NCBI GenBank assembly: GCA_013396635.1
Contig: WBMW01005104.1
Location: 416,843 to 480,842 of the forward strand
Source: Penelope pileata
Lineage: Eukaryota > Chordata > Aves > Galliformes > Cracidae
Length of the DNA: 64,000 nucleotides
Reading direction: 5' to 3'
Part shown: one piece after another, positions 25,565 to 37,821 of the stretch
Layout: the number at the start of each line of letters is the position of its first letter
How positions within the stretch are numbered: the stretch's first letter is position 1
Translations under genes and position numbers: made by a program
The notes under the pieces: model-generated
Database searches by the model: none
Told to the model about the DNA's origin: nothing
The model's input: the letters and a program-made list of their open reading frames with translations, nothing else

Positions 25565-28500
25565 AAATTACATGATAGAAAACTCATCTCTTGTACAAGA
25601 AGTAATTCCTCTGGAACACTTTCAACAGGCTATTTCCCCTAGGATCTGTTTCAGAAGGTAAATCAAAATTGTTCTCCACGTCCCTAAAAGTCACCTTGGG
25701 CAGACTTCAAGCTGGATATTAGCATTCCCCTCTTTATTACCTGCTGCTGCTCTCCTTCCCACATCAGTCTTCTCCTCTTCAGCCCTTGCAACAACCTAAG
25801 GCATGTTTGTCCTATGAATTTACCTGACTGTGACAGTACTCCTGTAGATGCCTGCAGAATTATTTTTGTTCCCTTTACCTATAGCTGCATATTGAATTTT
25901 TCCTCATTTCGGGTCTGTGACAGTCACTTATTTAATCTTGCAAGGCAATTCCACAGTACCATTGGTTTCCGCATCAAATGTGTAAGATATTTTTTTAAAA
26001 AAACAGTACTGTATAGCTCAATTGGGAGGAGGGGGTCTCAAGGAAAAGAAGTTACAGCAACTTTATCACAGTTCTGTTTACTCGAAAAAAATATGCAAAT
26101 TTTTAGTTCTTAAACTCTGATTAATTTCAGTGAGAGCAGCCAGCCCTTCCTTCAAAGTCACATCTCCACTGACTCTGCCTCAAGCTTTTACCAGACCACA
26201 TTACAAAATGAAATGCAGAATTTCATCTGAGACCTCAACAAGACCAGAAGATCAAATGTTGCCTGACCAATATACAACTTATCTGTCTAAACAACCCCGA
26301 AAGAGTGGTATTTCCAGTTAACTAATGTTTGGCTTGTGGAAACTTAACAATCCACTACCCATTTTCTGTGATACAGTTGCCTAAAGAGTTAGTCTCCTTT
26401 TGATTTTTAAATAAAAAACATTTTAAAAAAAGTAGCAGGCATGAAAACAAAATATGGCATCTTCAGGTGGCTCCATTTCAAATTTTGAATATACACAGAA
26501 TTAAGAATGACATTTTTAAGTGAAAGTATTTATCTTAGAAAACAAAGTAGTGAGTCCCTGAAGACGAAACAACCACTGTATATGTTATCTTAAAGGAGTC
26601 TTCTTTTGTAAGATTTCCTTTGAAAATATAATTTAATATGCAGTGAAAGTGTAGAACAGAAAAGGTCAAAATCAAAAAATATCAGGAATAATCATTTTTA
26701 TTTACTTGAATAATTTCCAAAGTCTAAATTGGTGGCAAACTTTTAATATTCATTTCTCTAATTTGAAGCTGAATTTACCTCCTTCCTAAGCAAATCCTGA
26801 AAAGTCCTCAAAGTTTTTAAAAAAAAAAAAAATCTAACGACCTTTCCTTACTGACTTTTTAACAGGAATATATCTTGTACCAAACTCCCCTTAGGGATGA
26901 GTCAGGAAAGAGTTACGTTATACTTAAAACAGTAACTGGTTTTTCTTTCACTGAGACTGAAACAGCAGTCTTCACTGTAGAAGCACATTCCATTCTGTCT
27001 CAGACTGTCAAGTCTGAAATGACTACCTGATGCATCATTATATTTAGAAAGACTGAAATACAACGATCCTTTTAGCCAATGAAAAGATCTCAACTTAGTT
27101 AATTTCAACATAGGTTTTAGTAGGGCCCATAAAATAATCTCAGAGGGCATAGACTATGATGTATTTTTGTAAAGACCCGTATATATTGATTTTTCCAATT
27201 TAATTCTTCCTCTTAGAATTTTCTCGGAATATCATCTCCTAGGATGTCTCTCTCAGCTCCCTCAGCCATCAAGTATTTAAATAAGAAGCAGCAAGTGCTT
27301 TTCCTGAAACAAGGCAATCCAAAAGTCATCAAAATTATATTTCATCTTCTGCACAATTTCCTTTTTTCCTCTTGTAATGTGAAAAGTACAGCAAAAATAC
27401 GCAAAATGCTCTTCAACTCATGTTAGAATTGAATTCTTACAACAAAGAAGTACACTGTGCACATATGAAATTATGAAAGAAATAACCCCTAGGACCACAT
27501 TTGCTGTTTGACTACATCTGCAGAGCCTGATAGGAACAAAAAAAGGGATCTGCTATTTAACAGCAGTGAAGAAACGCATGGTGTGTTTGGCAATGAGGGT
27601 GCTGAACGATGACACATTGCAAATTTAGCTGTGCTAGTGAAAGACGTTATCACCTTCAGCTTTTTTTTTTTCTTCTCTGTCTACTCTTCTGCAAGAGGTT
27701 GCAGCTCCCACAGAGTAACTCAGAGGCAGTGAGCACATTGTGCATCTTTCCTATATCAACGCAATGCCTTGAGGTAGGTCCAACTACCTTTCTTGAGCGA
27801 CTTAAAACACATAAATTTGCACTGTGGTGAGAGAGGAGCAGGTGCACAGTCTGCTCCACTGGCAGAGGTGGGGTGCTGAGCCTCATCCTATGGACCAATT
27901 TCCTACCGAAAATTCGCAAGGATCAAGGAGGAAAAGTTTTAAGACGGTTTCCACATGCAGTTCTTTGCAGTCCTTTTTTCATGAAACAGTTAAGAAATTT
28001 CTTTTTATCTGTGAATATTTCTCAAATAAATATTTTTTTTTGTAACAGTTCTTGTTGACAAAAAAAAAAAAGATAACAAAGGAGAATTTTAAATCTAATG
28101 ACTTCTCAGTATACACATAACTACAGATATGAGGGTTTCCTTACTGAAAATCCTGATATAATCAAAGCTTATCACATCTGGGTTTCATTTCTGTTATCAT
28201 CAAAAATTCAGTATTTTTCCTCTGCTATAATATATAACACTATTCAGTACTCAATGAAAACAACGATCTTTGTAAATATAATTGAAATGTCTTGCTAAAG
28301 TTCTAACACAAACATCTATCAGTATACCAATGGGGAAAAAGGGGAAACTGCCTAAATCAAAGATCTCTGTCACTTTTCCTACATTGGTTTTGCAAAATTT
28401 TGAGCAAGGTGAACTTCTGTATAAAACAGAGTTTAACTTCTTCCAAGGTCATATTTATAACAAAAAATAAACTTCCATGAACACTTGCTTGCCAGATATC

Positions 28501-28618
28501 TTGTCAGATTCATATGTAATATGAAAGAAATACTGTGGTATACACCTGAGCAGGGACTGTTAATTAACAAATGGATTTAAATATATCAGAAGTGGATTTT
28601 TCAATAACTTTCCTTCTA
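25565..28618. other. Unique A+T-rich DNA, no gene seen
   Basis: Contains poly-A at 26819-26832 and 28060-28071 and short frames of at most 99 codons on both strands. A somewhat GC-richer patch at 27600-27930 carries overlapping plus and minus frames without domains. No repeat family is recognised. Confidence 0.6.
26819..26832. repeat. Poly-A run (14 A)
   Basis: Homopolymer in unique A+T-rich DNA. A 12-A run at 28060-28071 is of the same kind. Confidence 0.9.
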
Positions 28619-28690
28619 GAGGACACATGGTGTCCCTCAATTGCTATCAGTAGCAGACCAATGCCTAAGCCACTGAGCTAGCTGGATGCT
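28619..28690 (-). mobile_element. Degenerate tRNA-derived SINE head (or tRNA pseudogene)
   Basis: Read on the minus strand, the segment contains TAGCTCAGTGG (28670-28680), an exact RNA polymerase III A-box of the tRNA kind. It is followed by a TTAGGCATTGGTCTGCTA-like D-arm and anticodon-arm region, then CAATTGAGGGACACCAT. This order strongly resembles the tRNA-Lys-type head of old sauropsid SINEs, in which a CAATCC..TGAGGG segment holds the B-box. The B-box itself is damaged or deleted, and no functional cloverleaf can be drawn, so this is not an active tRNA gene. The SINE body is not recognised. Confidence 0.45.
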
Positions 28691-28709
28691 AATTCATGGT
28701 ACTTAACTA

Positions 28710-28752
28710 TTCACAAATGTGGCATGGACATTCACAAATGATGGCATGGACA
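28710..28752. repeat. 21/22-bp tandem duplication
   Basis: Two head-to-tail copies (28710-28730 and 28731-28752) share TTCACAAATG and TGGCATGGACA, differing by one inserted A. It lies just to the right of the tRNA-SINE relic and is probably slippage-derived. Confidence 0.85.
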
Positions 28753-30910
28753 TACCAAAGCAGAATAAAGTAAGCTTTTAGTAAATATTTGTATTTCATA
28801 TCTTAACAAATGTTCTACATCTATTCTGGAAAGAGACAGTTTTGTAAATCAACTTTTCATAAGGCATTGTATCTAGTTGTTTGGATCCCTCAAGAAGCTA
28901 AGAGACTGCATCTGCTACAGATTCCCCTGAGGTTCATGTTCAAATTGAAAATACGTTTACTGTAGAATTGAAATAATGTCATGGGATGAAGAGCAAAGAT
29001 TTATCTATTATCTCCAAAGGATGCAATCCCAAGTAGTTCTTTGTTTCATATCATTTACATTGTTTATATCACTGTTTGAGAGAGAAGCAAAACCACATTT
29101 AAAAAGCTCTGTCTCTCATCCACAAGCCATGCTTTCAAGAAAGCACAGTCGGAGAAGTACATACATACATACCTTTGCTCTTGCCTAGCAAGTTTGAAAT
29201 CAACTGCCAAATACTCTGCAAGATCAAGAATCAGCTCACTGAAATTCTTGTTTTTATGCAGTTTATTTTTTCCACAGAGGAAGATTTTTCCAGTCTTAGT
29301 ATATCATAGATGGAACAGAGAAATGTGCCAACTAACTAAAAAATTCTATAACACAGCATGAAGACACTAATTTGCTAATAGGGAGAGAAATGAACTACTG
29401 TCTCTTTCCAGGCAGTGCTTCCTTGGCAGCCAAGGGCAGGCTAACAGCTGCTGCTGGAGTCCTGCCTTTCCAGCGCTTCCTAGCACTCGTCAGCTTCTGC
29501 GATCAACTCTTTCAATTTTCTACCCCAAACAGCTAACAAAAAAACTATCAGTTTGGGTTAGCTTTCTGCCTGTTTGGTGAACTTATTCTGGTTCAGAAGA
29601 CAGGGCAGAGCAAAAGGAGCACAGGTTGCATTAAAGGTCAGCATTTATTTTTGCTTCTGCCATTGGTAGGTTGATGGGTTAAACTGTGAGTTAGCATGGA
29701 CCATTTGCAGGAAATAGAATGAGAAAAGCCTATAGCACAGAAGTTATTGCTGTTCCCAAACTATGCTTTTTGTTTTGGCTGGTTGTTTTTTTAAGCAAAA
29801 AAGGAAGAATTTCTAGCTGCAAAGACTTCAGCTGCTTTGACAATACTAAATTTAACAAGTTTAGCCTAATTTTAGAGAGCACTTTTAGGATTAATGGAGT
29901 TGGAGATTAATAACCTGTTGGAATCGAGGTATTGCAAACACCTACTGTGAAGAGCCTACAACAGCATTTAACCTTACAGCAGGACTCAGCCTCCTAATCT
30001 GATGACAGTTGACACAGCTCAGTAGATACTCAGATAGTGTGCAGATAAGCCTAAGTAGATGGTTAAAGAGGTTACCATTAGTGCTCCGTTCAAGTTCCTC
30101 TGACTGTAAACATTCTTTCCTTTCAGTAATGGCTGAAATTTTGTGAGGCATGGAAAAACAAATAGCTACAAAAAAAATTAATAAAAAGATCATCTCCCTT
30201 AGACATTGGAGACACTGCCCTTAACCCGAGTTTCCCTGTTGAGAGATGTTACTAATGAATTCATGTATGTCACATTCATTACATGTCAAAACACAGCAAG
30301 CTTACTCTACTAGCAATACTAAAAGGATTACTACTCTGCATAAAAAATGATTTTTAAAACCTATAAAAGTGAACTGCTTCTGACTTTTTCCATGATTCAG
30401 CAGAAGATCTACAGACACTCAAGGTTACAGCACAGCATCTCAAAGGGCAACACAGCTACAGGATTGAAATTAAATATGTTTGGGTTGTGTCCATATTTTA
30501 AATAAAGAAGACCTGGCCCTGCTCTCCAGCCCCAAGATCAACCAGCCCCACAAAGAACCCCTCGCACCTCTGAGCCCTCCTTGGCCCTCCCCTCCCCACA
30601 CAGCCCCCAGGTATGGTAGCCACACTGCCCCCAGAGCATGATACTCCCACCCTAACAAATGCTCAGGGAGCCTCTAGAAAAGCATCACTAAGTCTGGATG
30701 AAATTCACATGATGGATCATCCAAAGAATTTAACAAAATTAACAAATCACATCCCAGTGCTCAGACTATATATTAACCCAGTTTAGTTTTCTAATACAGA
30801 TGTAGCCTTAGTGCCTACATGCTAACAAAGACAATTTTGACAATTTTTCTCTTAATCCTTTTATTTTTCCTCCCTGGTTTTTTTTTTTTTTTCCCTGTAT
30901 TTTAGAGCTC
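28753..30910. other. Unique DNA, no gene seen
   Basis: Contains a (TACA)4 run at 29158-29172, a modest GC-rise at 29400-29500 and a C-rich patch at 30500-30660, the latter covered by a 62-codon minus-strand frame without domain. A 15-T run (30878-30892) directly precedes the CR1 fragment. No exon, RNA gene or repeat family is recognised. Confidence 0.6.
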
Positions 30911-30946
30911 TATAATGGTTTGGGTTGGAAGGGACCTTAAACATCT

Positions 30947-31519
30947 CTTAAATATCCAGTTACAACTCCCTGCCATGGGCAAGGACACCTCCCACTAGAC
31001 CAGGCTGCCCAAAGCCCCATCCGGCCTGGCTTTGAGCACCTTCAGTGATGGGGCATCCACAGCTTCTCTGGGCAGCTTTCCAGTGCTTCACTACCCTCAT
31101 AGTAAAGAGCTACTTCCTAATGTCTAATTTCAGTTTACCATCTTTTAGTTTAAAGCCGTTGTCCTAACACTACACTTTTTGATACAGACTCCCTCCTCTG
31201 CTTGCCCGTAGGCCTCCTTTAAGTACTGGGAGNCTTAAATATCCAGTTACAACTCCCTGCCATGGGCAAGGACCCCTCCCACTAGACCAGGCTGCCCAAA
31301 GCCCCATCCGGCCTGGCTTTGAGCACCTTCAGTGATGGGGCATCCACAGCTTCTCTGGGCAGCTTTCCAGTGCTTCACTACCCTCATAGTAAAGAGCTAC
31401 TTCCTAATGTCTAATTTCAATTTACCCTCTTTTAGTTTAAAGCCGTTGTCCTAACACTACACTTTTTGATACAGACTCCCTCCTCTGCTTGCCCGTAGGC
31501 CTCCTTTAAGTACTGGGAG
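30947..31519. repeat. 286-bp near-identical direct repeat around a single N
   Basis: Copy A (30947-31232) and copy B (31234-31519) align base for base with a constant offset of 287 and only three differences: A/C at 30987/31274, G/A at 31133/31420 and A/C at 31140/31427. Only the unknown base 31233 separates them. Two such copies abutting exactly at an N are far better explained by un-merged overlapping contig ends, carrying allelic or sequencing differences, than by a natural tandem duplication. Confidence 0.9.
31233..31233. other. Single-N assembly junction
   Basis: One ambiguous base marks the join between the two 286-bp copies. It probably marks a contig join and not a truly ambiguous nucleotide. 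Confidence 0.85.
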
Positions 31520-31655
31520 GCTGCTATAAGGTCTCCCCAGAGCCTTCCCTTCTCCAGGCTGAATAGCTCCAACTTTCCCAGCCTGCCTTCACAGGAGAGG
31601 TGCTCCAGTCCTCTGATCATTCTTGTGCTCATGGACCTATCGTAAGAGGTCTTCA

Positions 31656-33396
31656 AGTCCTCACACTAAGAGCTACAGATATCCCAAATAAGTACAGATA
31701 AATAGTACCCACTTAAGTTCCTTTAATATTTTACTTCATTCCAAACTGTTCAGGGAGGGCTAGCACAAAATCAAAGGGAAAACAATGAGAAAATAATAGA
31801 ACAGAATCTGGTGCTTTTATATGCAGCGCAATCTACATTTTTTTTATATTACGCAGGAATGAAAGATATTAATGTCTTACCAAAACAATGAAAGCTCCTA
31901 CAACATTTGGCAACAACTTTAGGAACCAAGATCCATTGAGTGAATTTATTACTAACATTTAAGAGCATACCAATGGCAATGGCTACTTTCCAGTACATAC
32001 TTTGAAGCAACATACTTGAGTCTCACAAAGATCATTGGCTTTGATTTCCTGTAAGACATACCCAGAGTCCCATGTGTATAACAACTGATCTACAGAATTT
32101 TAGAACCTTCTTTGGTGAGAACAGAAATCAATATGAACCTAGCCCTTGAGAAATAGGTTGCACAACAGATAACCCTAGAAGAGAAATCTCTTTGTAACGA
32201 AAGGGAATTAAAAAAAGAACATTATACTACATTCAGTAGTAAAAACATCAGTAGACTACAAGCATATGGAAAAATGTATTGTATTTTTTCTTATATTTAC
32301 TGTCCTATTATATTAAGACTCTCATCTATTGTCTTTGGAAAAATTCTTGTCCATACATAACAAAGTTTGAAGTTTCTCTTTTGATAGCATCCAATCAACG
32401 CACTCTAATAGAACTAATAGGCTGTTCAGAAAAATAGTTGAAAATGGTAGGGAGAAAACTGGGATAGGATTAAGACTGTCAATTTTAGTACCAGGTGTCC
32501 TATAAAAACGTATTTTTTGCTGGCCACAACCAGCATCAGCTTAGTGATAAAAATCAAACCCTTCACCTCCCTCTATTACTGCTCAGCCCAACATCTTTTC
32601 CCTCATCACACTTATCCTTACTACTATCAATAATAATTTTCTGCACAGCAGAAGTATCACTAGGCTTGTAGTCACTGCCAGGCTCCTCTGGCAGAAAAAT
32701 CACTCTCTGACTCATTCTAACAGTTTTAGAGAGGCTGTGATAAGTATGGCAGTGATATGTTGACAAACCATTTTGAAGCTTAAAGAGCTGGTTATGGACA
32801 TACACTGAAACAAGAAAATGACTTTTATTTTAAAAATACAAGTGTATTTTTAAATAAAAATATACTATTTCCAGTTAAGTCAGTGAACAAAAAAGCATCT
32901 TTCTGTCTATAAGAAAGGATGGAAAACAACATGATGGAATAAGTTTTTAGAGTCTCATAGAAGAACACGTCTAGAACTAAATGGTTTTTCTTCAGTAATA
33001 CAAACTTCATGGAGGAGAGGAAGGGAAGTACAAAATGTCATTTTAATGAAAAACTATTTGAGCATTCCAAGCTGAGCAGAAAATAGTTTTCTAACTCTAT
33101 AAAAAAATATTTCACTGACCACTATTTCAGCTACAACACTCCAAGGCACCGGCTTGGTACAGAAGCCAGTATAGATTCACAGCAATTAACTGAATAGGAT
33201 CACAGGCTACAGCAGTCACTATATCTTGATGGCATATATCATACAAAGGAGGCAAAATAAAGATAATTTCTATCCCAGTGTTCAGATGAATGCCAACAGG
33301 AAATTTCAGTTTGGAAGGACACATACATCAGTGTATGTCTATCTTTATGTCCTTTTGTATTTTGGCTAAAACTGAAAGAACTGTCTCATTTCTTCC
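31656..33396. other. Unique A+T-rich DNA, no gene seen
   Basis: Holds a long A+T hairpin at 32823-32859 and only short frames (at most 80 codons). No repeat family or RNA gene is recognised. Confidence 0.6.
32823..32859. other. A+T-rich hairpin, about 16 paired bases with 4-base loop
   Basis: Left arm 32823-32839 and right arm 32844-32859 are reverse complements apart from one bulged T, with loop AAGT. The eight base pairs next to the loop (AAAAATAC with GTATTTTT) are perfect. Stem length is near the lower limit for a small MITE or a precursor-type RNA hairpin, but the low complexity makes chance or A+T-richness a serious alternative. Confidence 0.7.
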
Positions 33397-33530
33397 AAAA
33401 AAAAAAAAAAAAAAAANNNNNNNNNNNNNNNNNNNNNNNNNNNNNNNNNNNNNNNNNAAAAGAAAAAAGAAAAAAGAAAGAAAAAAAGATAGAAAAAAGA
33501 AAAAGAAAAGAAAATGAGAGAGAAAATACA
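33397..33530. repeat. Poly-A / (AAAAAG)n tract containing an assembly gap
   Basis: Twenty A residues (33397-33416) lead into 41 N (33417-33457), followed by A-runs interrupted by single G residues to about 33515, ending in GAGAGAG. The gap length is as given in the sequence and may be an estimate. Frames running through it (Lys-rich or Phe-rich) are artefacts of the tract. Confidence 0.95.
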
Positions 33531-35448
33531 AAAGCTATGCTGAGACAGATCTATTTTTGCCCTGCATGTTGAATATTTTTGAAGAATAACTGCAAGTTCA
33601 TACAATCACCACCCTTCAATAACAGTGCTAATTACTGCAGTTTTATGGCAATATACAGGTCTTCACAGAGCACAGAAGATGGTAACAAAGCAATGGAGAA
33701 TGCTCTCTGGGATAGTTATGAGCTGTGAAGGAACACAGTGAAGGAACTCCATAAAAGCTGTATCAAAAGTCAAATCTGAAGGGTTCAGAGGAGGTTTTAC
33801 TCCAGGCAGAATTTGTCTACAGAGTCAAACACAAGGGGAAAGTCTTTACATATTTACATATATTTAAAGTAGAAGGGAATCCACTATACTATGAAATTTA
33901 TTTTGCAAAACATTAAGGGAAACAAAACAACAACCCGCAAGTGACTAAACATACCCAACCTATACAACAAGAACTTTCAGTGCAGGAAAGAGCACTGAAG
34001 ATGACATGAAGATATTTTTAAAAGTGACACAGTATTCTCAAATTCTATTTTCTTTTATTTTGATAGTACAAATATTTCCAAGCTAGGGATTTCTTTGTAT
34101 CCCTTTCCTTTCTCTCATTCTCACCTTTTAAAGTTTTAGTATCCTCATGGAAATGGCAAAGACCATCCAGAAATTCATTATACCACAATTAAAAACAGTT
34201 TTATTACCTATTTCTCAACATATGCTCAAGTAATTATAATCATTGTTAAAATTTAGTAATTATAGTTTGCACAAAATTAACCATATAAGAGACTTTTCTA
34301 TGCCTCATATCTCTGTGATGCTAGTTACTAAATATTTGCACTTCTGCAAAACCTAAAGGCAACCTCGACAGGAAAATACATATAGTAAAAAACCAGATAA
34401 TGGTGGATGTCTTTTTAAAAGTGGGGTTTTGTTTTTCACAATGCAATTCAGTCTAATTTACAGTCAAAGACACCAAGCTGTGAGAGTACTGCACATCATT
34501 AGTAAAGGGTTAAGCTGAATTTCTCTTGTAGACCTTTTTCTGTAGTTCCATATTTTGACACATTTACTTTGGATTATTCTTAATTCTCTGATTTTATTAT
34601 ATGATATTTCGGAAGGAATTAGACCATTAAGGTTACCTTTTTAAACTGCTACCTTTTTCTCTTGACCTTAAATCTGTTGGCACCTTTTACTTGGATTAAA
34701 TAAAATGCCTCCCTCCCACATTTCCTTGTATTTTTTTATTCTGCTTCTTTAAATCCATACCTTTTTTTTTTTTAAGAGATGCAATCATAAATAGAAAAAT
34801 CAATTCCCCCGATATGCACCACTTAAAATCCAAATTGGATTCTTGAGAAACTAAATGTATTTGTATATATACTGCTACTTTCTGACACATCAACAAAATG
34901 AGATAGGTCTAACAAAGCTGTAAAATGTATTTTATTTTTTTCCATGAATAAATGTAATTGGTCTTCATGGATTCCACAGGAGAATCAAGAATTCACTCAC
35001 CTTTTCATACTCAAATTGCACAGCTCTTTGTTACAAGAGCTTTAACAGAGACAAAGCATAAATGACCAGGCTGAAGTAGGTCTTTGTTTCTATTACATCA
35101 ACCTTTGTGCAGGGAAACCCTTAGAACGTTCACATTTACATTTCAACATCTTTGTTTCAAACAGATGTTGTAACCTGTAAGCTGTCATGGTGGAGGACAT
35201 GCCTTTAACAGCAACACAGGCAGCATCTTTAAAAAATTAACTCCCTAAAGCTTTTATTTTTCCGCATAGACAGAAATCGCTCGGAAGAATAAAAGCACAT
35301 TCTTTCTATTATCTTTATTGACAATAATTCTAACATCTAATACTCATCAATAGAGCTTGCTTTTGTTTGTCTTTTTGTTAGCAAATGAACAGGAAAATTA
35401 TCTATAAAAATTTTGCTGATACGATATTTTAAAGCTACTTAATAAAAA

Positions 35449-35484
35449 TATAAGTATTTGAATATAAGTATATGAATATAAGTG
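35449..35484. repeat. 14-bp tandem repeat, about 2.6 copies
   Basis: Units TATAAGTATTTGAA, TATAAGTATATGAA and a partial TATAAGTG follow one another without spacer. A small A+T-rich slippage repeat. Confidence 0.85.
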
Positions 35485-35590
35485 CATAAAAAGGTAGTAG
35501 CAACAATTGAATACTATAATCTTCCTGGATTCTTGCAGAAGAAAGTTCTCTACACTTTCAAAAACGAATTAACATTTTTTGTTCTTAATT

Positions 35591-35647
35591 CACACATACA
35601 TACACATATGTATGTATACATACGCATGCACATACATATGTATATAA
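35591..35647. repeat. (CATA/TATG)n compound microsatellite with inverted symmetry
   Basis: Alternating CATA and TATG blocks, with ACATATGT at two centres and GCATGC between them, make the tract locally self-complementary. Such purine-pyrimidine alternation is prone to cruciforms and length change. Frames across it on both strands are low complexity. Confidence 0.9.
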
Positions 35648-37806
35648 AGCCCATCACCACTGAATGGAGTATCACTTTAAATATTTCTATATATCTTCCA
35701 AGTTTTCCCTTCTGAAATGAGCAAATTAGTGAAAGCAAGATGAATTTGCTGAATTCACTCTCAAGTAGCATTATTACCAAAAACTGGTCTTAGTGATACA
35801 TAATAAGTTTTAGCGGTTATCTGATTCTGTAATCAGACAGAGCACTTCTCAGAAACAGTGTTTCTTTTTATGCCTCAGAAGAGATCTCTTGAAGACAGCA
35901 TAAAAATCGCAGACCATCAGTGAAAATTTAAATTTCAAGTCAAATATTCCCAAAATCTTTTATATAATAAAAATCTATTAGCTACTCCTATGCACACACA
36001 CACTTCAAAGAGACACCAAAAACTTCAGTCATTTAGTTCAGTGTACATGAGATGCAGGATACACAAGCCTGATCTTATGTTGACCTCACAATGAACTTCC
36101 CCAACTTCATTCTGAAACTAACAATTATTTCACTGTTCCATACTTTCAAGTTGAAAATCTTTAGAGATTCTCTTTTATTTTTGTCTTTATTAGCTATAAT
36201 TCCATTTTTCCTTTGGAAAAAACTTTAGAAGCAGATATGAGCGCTCAGTGCTGCAAAATGGAACTAGAGAGACCCTTCAAAATAAAGCGTCATGTAATAC
36301 TACAATAAATAGCAAACAGGAACAACATCCCATTTTGGGAATGCAAATGTGGTAGGGATATATCATGAAACATCACTACTAAGTATTACTCTGAGGTGGC
36401 CACATGTTGCTACAGTTGTTTCTACTGTAGCTCTTGCGCTACATCAGAGTTTACTATGGTATTCACTTCCCACATAAAATTTTTCTCAAGTTCTTCACAT
36501 TCTAGGTTTTGTTACCTAATTCCCAGAGTCACAAAGATGACTAAAAACTGGAGTCTAGCAGCCGCCTAGCACTGCATCTTCTAGCACTGAGCTGAAATGG
36601 AAATAGCAAGCTACCTACATCCCCAGCCTGATTTCACTACTGCGGAGCCTGTCATTTTTCAAGAATAAAATCTAAAAAATGGATGACTGGCATTTGGGGC
36701 TTGTCTGCCTCCTGCCTATGCAGAACTCACCCCTTTCAGTACTTGGTCATCCACTCTCTACTTCAGCGGCATGATGTCAGGCTGGGAAGCAGCCAGAGCA
36801 TGAGTTTGAACTGCACCCCAGGAAGCTGAGATTGGGAAAGAAGGCACAGAAAACGGCTGAAAATTTCAGGTACTGCTCATGCTGCAGAGCAGACTGGCTT
36901 CAGCAGAATTTGGTTCTGGTGTACACACAGGGCTCTGACCATGCAAATTAAAACTTACAGTCCCTCTTAAACAGTTTCCGCCATGTTCTAGCATATACCT
37001 ATAAATTTTACAGACAATAATTAATTATTCTTTCACCAGTAGGTATTACTAAAACTGAAGGGAAGTCAGGAGAAATTTAAAAAATGTTGATCCTTCACAA
37101 TGCTATCAAAGCAAGCATACAAAGGGTAGTGATGTGCTGTCTAAGATGTTGTGTTAGGGCTGCTGGCAGGTGACCAGGCTGCTGCTGAGACCCTGCCCAA
37201 GGCTAACAGGGTGTGAGAAACCGCTGGACACAGTGTGAGAATTCATGGAGGTGGCAGTTCACGCTGCGAGAAGCTGTTACAGACAGCAGTGGGAGGAGAG
37301 GCTGGCCTTTGCAGATGGTTACGGGGTTGTTACATGAGGAACAGACAGGCAGGTGAAGGGGGAATGCTGGAGAACTGTGGAGGAGCTGTCCTGCACACCC
37401 AGCAGCACCCAGTCACCATACCAGTGGCACTATGAGGCTGAGATCACCTCAGTTATTTTTTTCAGAAATATCAAAGTTGGGTACAGATTTAATGCAACTA
37501 GCATTGACAGGGGAAAAGAAAACATGGGTAGGTTTTGGGGGAGAAGAGTGGAGCAAAGAAAGATGAGGGATTGGAGTGGTTTCCCTGTGAGCACAGAGGA
37601 GACTCCTTAGAGAAAATGATCCAACATCAGATTGTCACCTTTTTGTTTACAGTTACAGCCTTCCCACCATCAATATCTTCCCAACCATTTTCCAATACAT
37701 TGCAGTATCCTATCCACGTAAAAGAGTTAATCATCTGTCAAATGCTATATTTTTGGAAGGAAAGTGAAGTTACTGTGATTAGTTTACAAATTGCTACTCT
37801 GTCATT

Positions 37807-37821
37807 AAAAAAAAAAAAAAA
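37807..37821. repeat. Poly-A run (15 A)
   Basis: Homopolymer in unique DNA with no processed-pseudogene body upstream. Confidence 0.9.

Larger units (their letters stand above)
30911..31645 (-). mobile_element. CR1 LINE 3' fragment, split by an N and internally duplicated
   Basis: The plus strand begins with a TGGTTTGGGTTGGAAGGGAC-type block (reverse complement of the CR1 3' UTR) and runs leftward-to-rightward into the ORF2 end. On the minus strand, 31432-31656 reads as one open frame. It contains the C-terminal CR1 reverse-transcriptase tail (MIRGLEHLS, LELFSLEKGRLWGDLIAA and SQYLKEAY), so the family call is firm. The copy is 5'-truncated, as most CR1s are. The real element is probably about 450 bp: 286 bp of it appears twice around the N at 31233 (see the separate entry), inflating its apparent length. 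The right boundary near 31640 is approximate. Confidence 0.93.

Noticed and set aside
28619..28690. Functional tRNA gene
   Set aside because: The A-box is intact, but the B-box and the arms needed for a cloverleaf are not.
33290..33605. Lys-rich and Phe-rich frames across the N gap
   Set aside because: They are translations of poly-A/AAAAAG and unknown bases.
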